Below, one piece after another: positions 40,901 to 41,511 of a DNA stretch of 41,511 nucleotides. Origin of the DNA: Tepidimonas sp. UBA997 (lineage in GTDB: Bacteria; Pseudomonadota; Gammaproteobacteria; Burkholderiales; Burkholderiaceae_C); assembly GCA_002291945.1 (NCBI GenBank), contig DBAZ01000039.1, positions 1-41,511 of the forward strand. The letters are read 5' to 3'. Every line of letters begins with the position of its first letter. The stretch's first letter is position 1. The translations under genes and the position numbers were made by a program. The notes beneath the pieces are model-generated. The model was not told the DNA's origin. It did no database searches and saw nothing but the letters and a program-made list of their open reading frames with translations.

Positions 40901-40906
40901 CCCGGT

Positions 40907-41380
40907 TCAGCGGGCGGTGAGCCGTGCGTACAGCCAGCCACCCAGTACCGCCCCGGCTGCCATGGCCAGCAGACCGCTGATGTGCCGCGTGGCATCAATG
41001 AACACCGGCATGGGTGCCACCAGATCGACAGTGCGCACCGCCAGCACCATGCCCACGCCCGCCGCAGAGGCCAGCAAGGCGGTTCGCCCCGTTGGCCACC
41101 AGCGCGCCAGCGCATGGGCCAGCGGCAGGGCGATCAGCCAGCCAACGGCCAGTATGCCGCCGTAGATGGGGGCAAAGCCGAGCAGGTCTTGCCCGATCAC
41201 CGTCAGCCAAGTCTCCCACGGTATCTGCACCCCGACGTCCACCAAAGCCTGCAGATTCCAGTGCGTCTGCACCACCGAGCCCCAGCTCGCCGCCAGTGCC
41301 CAGGCCAGCAGCAACAGCCCTGCACAGCGCGGCCAACCGGGCTTTCGGGCATGATGGCGGGTGTTCGCGTTCATCGGCAT
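40907..41380 (-). CDS. Small four-helix membrane protein, function unknown
   Basis: A 157-residue integral membrane protein. After a basic N-terminus (NANTRHHARK), four hydrophobic segments are seen at about 19-38 (GLLLLAWALAASW), 66-92 (LLGFAPIYGGILAVGWLIALP), 99-121 and 133-153 (ISGLLAMAAGAVLGGWLYARL). No family is recognised with confidence. The start is uncertain: ATG at 41380 or 41374 are both possible, and an upstream in-frame start at 41431 would overlap the divergent gene. The ATG at 41380 lies only four bases from the start codon of the divergent sugar-dehydrogenase gene, so each promoter would have to lie inside the other gene or the true start is further in. Confidence 0.7.
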   Translation of the reverse strand: MPMNANTRHHARKPGWPRCAGLLLLAWALAASWGSVVQTHWNLQALVDVGVQIPWETWLTVIGQDLLGFAPIYGGILAVGWLIALPLAHALARWWPTGRTALLASAAGVGMVLAVRTVDLVAPMPVFIDATRHISGLLAMAAGAVLGGWLYARLTAR

Positions 41381-41384
41381 GATT

Positions 41385-41511
41385 ATGAAATACCTGCTTG
41401 CTGCCTTGCTGAGTCTATGGGCGATGGCCACATCCGCCCAGACCGTGCCCTACCGCATCGAGACGGTGGCCAGTGGCCTGGTGCATCCGTGGTCGCTGGC
41501 GTTCCTGCCCG
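41385..41511 (+). CDS. Secreted PQQ-type sugar dehydrogenase, N-terminal fragment (3' end outside window)
   Basis: The frame from ATG 41385 runs open to the window's end and encodes 42 residues. The beginning MKYLLAALLSLWAMATSA is a clear signal peptide with a probable cleavage site before QTVPYR. The mature start continues YRIETVASGLVHPWSLAFLP, the opening of the first blade of soluble aldose/glucose-sorbosone dehydrogenases (the YliI/Asd-like PQQ family). The active site lies beyond the window, so the assignment depends on this short motif. It is divergent from the small membrane protein with only four bases between start codons. Confidence 0.7.
   Translation, partial: MKYLLAALLSLWAMATSAQTVPYRIETVASGLVHPWSLAFLP

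Overview
The window looks like core chromosome of a GC-rich betaproteobacterium, most probably of the order Burkholderiales. The grounds are the gene sets and their order (carA-carB-greA-DUF4149; folD, a FixJ-type response regulator and a PAS kinase next to aceE-aceF-lpdA; sucA-sucB-lpd-zapE), an E3 subunit that carries its own lipoyl domain, and the protein sequences themselves. Family or genus cannot be fixed by reading alone. No rRNA, tRNA, CRISPR array, insertion sequence, phage gene or origin was seen, and no stretch above 300 bases lacks a gene.

Layout. 1-6192 (+): the 3' part of a SpoU/TrmH RNA methyltransferase, carbamoyl-phosphate synthase carA and carB, elongation factor greA, and a small DUF4149 membrane protein. 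6189-10243 (-): folD and a two-component pair (response regulator, membrane PAS histidine kinase). 10406-16422 (+): the pyruvate dehydrogenase operon aceE-aceF-lpdA, transcribed divergently from the kinase. 16476-23680 (-): a GabT-type aminotransferase, a beta-CASP metallo-beta-lactamase-fold protein, the chaperone operon grpE-dnaK-dnaJ (listed here in transcription order) and a MarR-family regulator. 23863-28828 (+): clpB, propionyl-CoA synthetase prpE and a small glycine/valine-rich lipoprotein. 29023-35813 (+): the 2-oxoglutarate dehydrogenase operon sucA-sucB-lpd, followed by the ATPase zapE. 35830-41511: a PP2C phosphatase (-), a sugar-aminotransferase/dehydrogenase pair (+), an EAL-CBS-GGDEF cyclic-di-GMP protein (-), a small membrane protein (-) and the start of a secreted PQQ-type sugar dehydrogenase (+).

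How the genes fit together. Both large 2-oxoacid dehydrogenase complexes are encoded complete, each with its own E3. They feed acetyl-CoA and succinyl-CoA into the TCA cycle, while prpE (propionate activation) and gabT (GABA or related amines) supply side inputs. The chaperone genes form a heat-shock block. Sigma-32-type promoters with identical 14-base spacers can be read directly before grpE, before dnaK and before clpB.

No clearly new multi-gene system was found. The observations most worth following are regulatory: helically phased GAAAT repeats upstream of an aceE promoter beside a two-component pair; a terminator-like hairpin in the greA leader; the three matched sigma-32 promoters around a MarR gene, with palindromes in the clpB leader; and the isolated aminotransferase/dehydrogenase pair next to a c-di-GMP protein.
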